This document shows positions 60,466 through 64,000 of a stretch of 64,000 nucleotides of DNA, piece after piece. Below the pieces are notes generated by a model. That model saw nothing but the letters and a program-made list of their open reading frames with translations. It had not been told where the DNA came from and ran no database searches. Positions within the stretch are counted from its first letter, which is position 1. The number at the start of each line of letters is the position of its first letter. This stretch comes from CADEDH01 sp965216205. Lineage in GTDB: Bacteria; Actinomycetota; Acidimicrobiia; Acidimicrobiales; SZUA-35. The stretch spans positions 3,162,001 through 3,226,000 of the forward strand of contig OZ244139.1 in assembly GCA_965216205.1 (NCBI GenBank), read 5' to 3'. The position numbers and the translations under genes were made by a program.

Positions 60466-60625
60466 CACACCTCGCTCGTTCTGCCTGCCCGCCGCCCCAC
60501 ACCTCGCTCGTTCTGCCTGCCCGCCGCCCCACACCTCGCTCGTTCTGCCTGCCCGTTGCTCCACACCTCGCTCGTTCTGCCTGCCCGCCGCCCCACACCT
60601 CGCTCGTTCTGCCTGCCGGCCGCTC
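60466..60625. repeat. Tandem array of five 32-bp repeats
   Basis: Units start at 60466, 60498, 60530, 60562 and 60594, each beginning CACACCTCGCTCGTTCTGCC. The first four differ by only a few bases and the fifth diverges at its end. There are no spacers between units. The TTCTGCCTGCC part resembles the left end of family A. The array starts nine bases after the DUF559 stop and, with 60638-60716, fills the 390-base gap to the deacylase gene. Confidence 0.85.
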
Positions 60626-60637
60626 CGCACCGAGGCG

Positions 60638-60716
60638 TTCTGCCTATCGCCAGGCGCCATACTCGGGGCAGCCGACCGGCAGAACGGGACTCGATGGTGC
60701 TGTCGACCGGCAGAAC
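60638..60716. repeat. Family A repeat downstream of the tandem array
   Basis: A full 47-bp family A unit (60638-60684) is followed by an extra right end, GTCGACCGGCAGAACC, near 60700-60716. It mirrors the cluster at 59363-59480 on the other side of the DUF559 gene. Confidence 0.75.
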
Positions 60717-60846
60717 CGGGGGGAGCGGGTGGAGCCGGCAGGAACGGGAGCCCGGAGCGCCTGGGTGGTAGACGGTCGCTCGCTTCGCTCGCAGCGGCTT
60801 CCCGATCTACGATCGTGACGGCTGGAGGGCCGTAGGAGGAAGCACC

Positions 60847-62541
60847 ATGAGCACCATCGGAGACGACACCACGCTCGTCATCAAAGGCGGAACCGTGATC
60901 GACGGAACCGGGGAGCCGGGCCGCCGGGCCGACGTCCTGATCGCCGACGGACGGGTCGTCGAGGTCGGCGAGGACCTGCAGGGCGACCGGACCCTCGACG
61001 CCACCGGCTGCGTCGTGGCCCCCGGCTTCATCGACATCCACACCCACTACGACGCCCAGGTCTTCTGGGATCCCGCACTGACCCCCTCGTGCTTCCACGG
61101 GGTGACCACCGTGGTCGGCGGGAACTGCGGCTTCTCGATCGCCCCGATCCGGCCGGGCGACGCCGAGCTGATGGCCAGCACGATGGAGAAGGTCGAGGAC
61201 ATGAACCCGGCGACGCTCCTCGAAGGCGTGCCGTGGGACTTCGAGACGTTCCCCGAGTACCTCGAGTCGGTCGAGCGGCACGGGACGGTGCTCAACTATG
61301 GGGCCTACATCGGCCACACCGCTCTCCGGCTCTACGCCATGGGCGACGAGGCCGTCGGCCGACCGGCCAACGCCGACGAGCTGGAGCGGATGGGCGAGAT
61401 CATCCGCGAGGCGATGGAGGCCGGCGCGGTGGGCTTCGCCACCAGCTTCGCCGCGACCCACCTCGGCGCCGACGGCAGCCCCATCCCGAGCCGCTGGGCC
61501 GACCGGGCCGAGCTCGAAGCGCTGTTCCAGGCCGTGGCCGACACCGGCAAGGGCATCATCGGGGTCAACGGCGGCAAGAACCTGTCGCTGCGTGACAACT
61601 ACACGCTGCAACGCCAGATCGGCATCCCGTTCACCTACACCGCCGTGCTCACCAACCCCTCGGGCGGCCACCTGAAGGCCATGGAGATCAACCGCCAGGG
61701 GTGGGAGGAGGGGGCTGAGGTGTGGCCCCAGGTCACCTGCCGGCCTCTCACGTTCTCGATGACACTGGTCGAGCCGTTCACGCTGAACACCAACCCGGTC
61801 TTCGCCGAACTGGCAGGCGGGACGCTCGACGCCCGACGCGACGCCTACGCCGACCCCGGCTGGCGCCAGCGGGTACGCGACGCCTGGGACGACGATTCGA
61901 GCAAGGCCTTCCGGCCTCGCTGGTCGACCATGGAGATCATGGAAGCAGCGTCCCAGCCCGAGCTCGTCGGGCGCCGGATCGTCGATCTGGCCGAGGAGCA
62001 GGGTGTGCATCCCTTCGACGCACTGATGGATGCCACGCTCGGCGAGGAGGACCTCATGGTCCGGATCAAGGTGATCCTGGCCAACGACGACATCGACGGC
62101 GTGACCGCCCTCCTCCAGGACGAGCACACCACCCTCGGTCTGTCGGATGCCGGAGCACACGTCGGGCAGCTCTGCGACGCCCCGCTCCCCACCGACCTGC
62201 TGGGCAACTGGGTCCGCGACCGCCAGGTCCTCCCGTTGGAGAAGGCGATCAGGAAGCTGACCGGCCAGCAGGCCGATCTCTTCGCCCTCGAGGACCGCGG
62301 CTATCTCCGGCCCGGCGCCTGGGCCGACGTGACCGTCTTCGATCCCGACACGATCGACCCCGGCCCGGTTCGCCGGGTGCGGGACTTCCCGGCCGATTCC
62401 GAGCGGCTCACCGCCGACGCGCCCACCGGGGTCCGTCACGTGGTGGTCAACGGCCAGCCGATCCAGGTCGACGGAGAACCGGTCAGTGCCGAGGCGATCG
62501 GCCGGCCCGGGCAACTGGTCAAGCCCAGCCCCCGGGCCTGA
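60847..62541 (+). CDS. N-acyl-D-amino-acid deacylase-like amidohydrolase
   Basis: 564-residue zinc amidohydrolase of the D-aminoacylase group. GFIDIHTHYDAQ near 61-72 gives His 65, His 67 and Asp 69; TTVVGGNCGFSIAP near 88-101 includes the bridging Cys; LSDAGAHVGQLCD near 437-449 holds the catalytic Asp. GRVRG-like closing text is replaced by GVRHVVVNGQPI. It hydrolyses N-acyl D-amino acids or related amides. TAGGAGG stands before the ATG. Confidence 0.85.
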   Translation: MSTIGDDTTLVIKGGTVIDGTGEPGRRADVLIADGRVVEVGEDLQGDRTLDATGCVVAPGFIDIHTHYDAQVFWDPALTPSCFHGVTTVVGGNCGFSIAPIRPGDAELMASTMEKVEDMNPATLLEGVPWDFETFPEYLESVERHGTVLNYGAYIGHTALRLYAMGDEAVGRPANADELERMGEIIREAMEAGAVGFATSFAATHLGADGSPIPSRWADRAELEALFQAVADTGKGIIGVNGGKNLSLRDNYTLQRQIGIPFTYTAVLTNPSGGHLKAMEINRQGWEEGAEVWPQVTCRPLTFSMTLVEPFTLNTNPVFAELAGGTLDARRDAYADPGWRQRVRDAWDDDSSKAFRPRWSTMEIMEAASQPELVGRRIVDLAEEQGVHPFDALMDATLGEEDLMVRIKVILANDDIDGVTALLQDEHTTLGLSDAGAHVGQLCDAPLPTDLLGNWVRDRQVLPLEKAIRKLTGQQADLFALEDRGYLRPGAWADVTVFDPDTIDPGPVRRVRDFPADSERLTADAPTGVRHVVVNGQPIQVDGEPVSAEAIGRPGQLVKPSPRA

Positions 62542-62554
62542 CCCGAGGCTGACC

Positions 62555-62580
62555 GACCGCGCCCGACACCGGGCGCGGTC
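62555..62580 (+). terminator. Strong hairpin after the deacylase gene
   Basis: GACCGCGCCCG and CGGGCGCGGTC form a perfect 11-bp stem with an ACAC loop, 13 bases after the stop codon. There is no T-tract. Confidence 0.65.
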
Positions 62581-62600
62581 GCGCGGGGAAATCGCTCGAG

Positions 62601-62623
62601 GACCAGCGCCCCCGGCGCTGGTT
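62601..62623 (+). other. Second hairpin, overlapping the CoA-ligase promoter region
   Basis: ACCAGCGCC and GGCGCTGGT form a nine-bp stem around CCC, extended by a G-T pair. It ends two bases before the TACAAT box at 62625, so it may be an operator-like palindrome rather than a terminator. Confidence 0.4.
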
Positions 62624-62624
62624 C

Positions 62625-62630
62625 TACAAT
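62625..62630 (+). promoter_or_regulatory. TACAAT -10 box of the CoA-ligase gene
   Basis: TACAAT ends nine bases before the ATG at 62640. The spacer has no ribosome binding site. Confidence 0.45.
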
Positions 62631-62639
62631 CGTCCGGCG

Positions 62640-64000
62640 ATGAGCATCTACAACGCAGCGAACTGGCTCCTCGACCGGCACATCGTCGAAGGCCGGGGTG
62701 ACCGGACCGCGATCCGCCACCGCGGCGAGTCGATCACCTACGCCGACGCGCTGCGCGACGTCTGGCGGGCCCAGAACGCCATCGCCGAGCTCGATCTCCG
62801 GGCCGGCGACCGGGTGGCGATGGTGGTCAACGACGAACCGGCATTCGTCTCCTGGTTCCTCGGCGCCCAGCGCAGTGGCCTGATCCCCATCCCGCTCTCC
62901 ACCATGTTGACCGGACCCGAGCTCGGGCCGATCGTGGCCGACGCCGGTGCTCGCGCCGTCGTCCTGTCCGAACCCCTGCTCCCCCACCTCGCCGACATCA
63001 CCAACGGCGCGCCGAGCGTCGACCACGCAATCGCGATCGCCGGCGAACCCGACACCTCCGGATCGGTGGTCGCCGCCCACCGATGGGGTGGGTTCACCGA
63101 CCGGGCCGAGGCCGCCGTGGCCGACACCACATCCGACTCGCCGGCCTTCTGGCTCTACAGCTCCGGCACGACGGGGGTGCCCAAGGGCGTCATGCATCGC
63201 CATGGGAGCCCCCAGGCGACAGCCGAGACCTACGCCGCCGACATCCTCCGCACCGACGAGAACGACCGCTTCCTGTCGGTGGCCAAGCTGTTCTTCGCCT
63301 ACGGCCTCGGCAACTCGCTGACGTTCCCCTTCGCGGTCGGCGCCACCACGATCCTCGAGGACCGACCGCCGACACCCGCCGGAATGCTCGAGCTGATCGA
63401 GGCCGAGCGACCCACCCTCTTCTTCGCCAGCCCCGGTTTCGTGGCCGGACTGCTCGACGGTGAACCGGACCCCGCAGCGCTGGCCACAGTGCGGGCCACC
63501 GTGACAGCCGGCGAATCGCTCCCGGCCGACCTCCAGCGCCGGTTCAGCCAGCGGTTCGGCCACCCGGTGCTCGATGGGATCGGGTCGACCGAGGCGCTCC
63601 ACATCTTCATCTCCAACACCCTCGAGCGGCAGGAACCGGGCACCACCGGCCAACCGGTTCCCGGTTATGAAATCGAGCTGCGGGACGAGGACGGGTCGAT
63701 CGTTGACGGCGCCGAGGTTCCGGGTTTCCTCCACGTGCGGGGCCCCTCGACCGCCAGCGGCTACTGGCAGCGCGACGAGGCCACCGCCGCCGCCTTCCTC
63801 GACGAGGGCTGGCTCCGCACCGGCGACGTCTACACCCGCTCAGCGGCCGGCGACTACACGTTCCTGGGCCGCAACAACGACATGATCAAGGCTGGCGGCA
63901 TCTGGGTGTCGCCAGCCGAGGTCGAGAGCGTGCTCATCGAGCACCCTGCAGTGATGGAGGCGGCCGTCGTGGGTGCCCGCAACGAGGACGGCCTGGAGAC
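62640..64000 (+). CDS. Benzoate-CoA ligase-like acyl-CoA synthetase, 3' end cut by window
   Basis: ANL-superfamily enzyme that activates a carboxylate with ATP and CoA. The 453 visible codons are open to the window end. The start MSIYNAANWLLDRHIVEGRG is characteristic of benzoate-CoA ligases; the ATP loop YSSGTTGVPKGVMH lies near 174-187, FFAYGLGNS near 217, GIGSTEALHIF near 313-323 and the hinge region GRNNDMIKAGGIWVSP near 411-426. The C-terminal catalytic Lys domain is missing from the window. Benzoate or a substituted benzoate is the likely substrate. Confidence 0.88.
   Translation, partial: MSIYNAANWLLDRHIVEGRGDRTAIRHRGESITYADALRDVWRAQNAIAELDLRAGDRVAMVVNDEPAFVSWFLGAQRSGLIPIPLSTMLTGPELGPIVADAGARAVVLSEPLLPHLADITNGAPSVDHAIAIAGEPDTSGSVVAAHRWGGFTDRAEAAVADTTSDSPAFWLYSSGTTGVPKGVMHRHGSPQATAETYAADILRTDENDRFLSVAKLFFAYGLGNSLTFPFAVGATTILEDRPPTPAGMLELIEAERPTLFFASPGFVAGLLDGEPDPAALATVRATVTAGESLPADLQRRFSQRFGHPVLDGIGSTEALHIFISNTLERQEPGTTGQPVPGYEIELRDEDGSIVDGAEVPGFLHVRGPSTASGYWQRDEATAAAFLDEGWLRTGDVYTRSAAGDYTFLGRNNDMIKAGGIWVSPAEVESVLIEHPAVMEAAVVGARNEDGLE

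Noticed and set aside
60466..60625. Regular 32-bp repeats resembling a CRISPR array
   Set aside because: The units are directly adjacent with no unique spacers and no cas genes are present.
59917..62514. 865-codon minus-strand frame
   Set aside because: It is antisense to the DUF559 and deacylase genes and translates the tandem repeat; no conserved motif.

Overview
The window is high-GC DNA with dense, mostly overlapping genes (ATGA, GTGA and TTGA junctions) and many GTG starts. F420/flavin LLM enzymes, DUF35-thiolase pairs and amidohydrolases are abundant. This points to a free-living actinobacterium, plausibly of the Acidimicrobiia/Ilumatobacter type; the placement is inferred from style and gene content, not from a marker gene. 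No rRNA, tRNA, phage or transposase gene was seen. Only one recognisable transcription regulator is present, a Fur-family protein.

Layout. 3-674: 3' part of a TlpA-like lipoprotein whose redox motif is read through an in-frame TGA (candidate U-x-x-C selenoprotein). 714-3454: PEP-mutase/isocitrate-lyase family enzyme, carbamoylsarcosine-amidase-like hydrolase and RutA. 3618-7176: BisC/DMSO-reductase-like molybdoenzyme and a class V aminotransferase. 7581-13663: minus-strand catabolic operon (NtaA-like and HpaB-like monooxygenases, a 368-aa protein, a UGSC-family selenoprotein with in-frame TGA, an SDR, an alpha/beta hydrolase). 13805-19656: thioesterase II, TauD-like dioxygenase, a BON-OmpA-BMP fusion protein and an esterase-fold protein without its nucleophile. 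19729-25975: lower protocatechuate/gallate 4,5-cleavage pathway (LigI, LigK, LigJ) with a flavin reductase, a beta-glucuronidase-like GH2 enzyme and an LLM oxidoreductase. 26046-39514: two AzlCD exporters, an amidohydrolase, VOC protein, DUF35-thiolase pair, kinase plus class III aminotransferase, CoA-transferase, a broken SDR and a CoxL-like molybdoenzyme. 39667-43190: cupin, Fur-family regulator, ECF nickel/cobalt transporter. 43269-49339: six-gene overlapping minus-strand operon (CrtC-like, kinase, LLM, amidase, cyclase, small Rossmann protein). 49408-57909: enoyl-CoA hydratase, acyl-CoA dehydrogenase, LLM, M24 peptidase, LigB-type extradiol dioxygenase, LigJ-like amidohydrolase, RraA-fold aldolase and a metal amidohydrolase. 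57906-64000: Rieske oxygenase, an AbiEi/DUF559 nuclease-like gene bracketed by repeats, N-acyl-D-amino-acid deacylase and a benzoate-CoA-ligase-like enzyme cut by the window end.

Together the genes describe a catabolic generalist. Flavin, Rieske, molybdenum and extradiol oxygenases open aromatic or heterocyclic substrates; Lig-type hydrolases, hydratases and aldolases carry the fragments towards pyruvate and oxaloacetate; CoA ligase, CoA transferase, hydratase, dehydrogenase and thiolase handle acyl-CoA chemistry.

The most notable signals are two in-frame TGA codons in redox-type proteins, each followed by a SECIS-like hairpin; three families of REPIN-like palindromic repeats that favour convergent gene ends, one pair lying in frame inside an amidase gene; and TANNNT boxes 5-9 bases before many start codons, which suggests widespread leaderless transcription.
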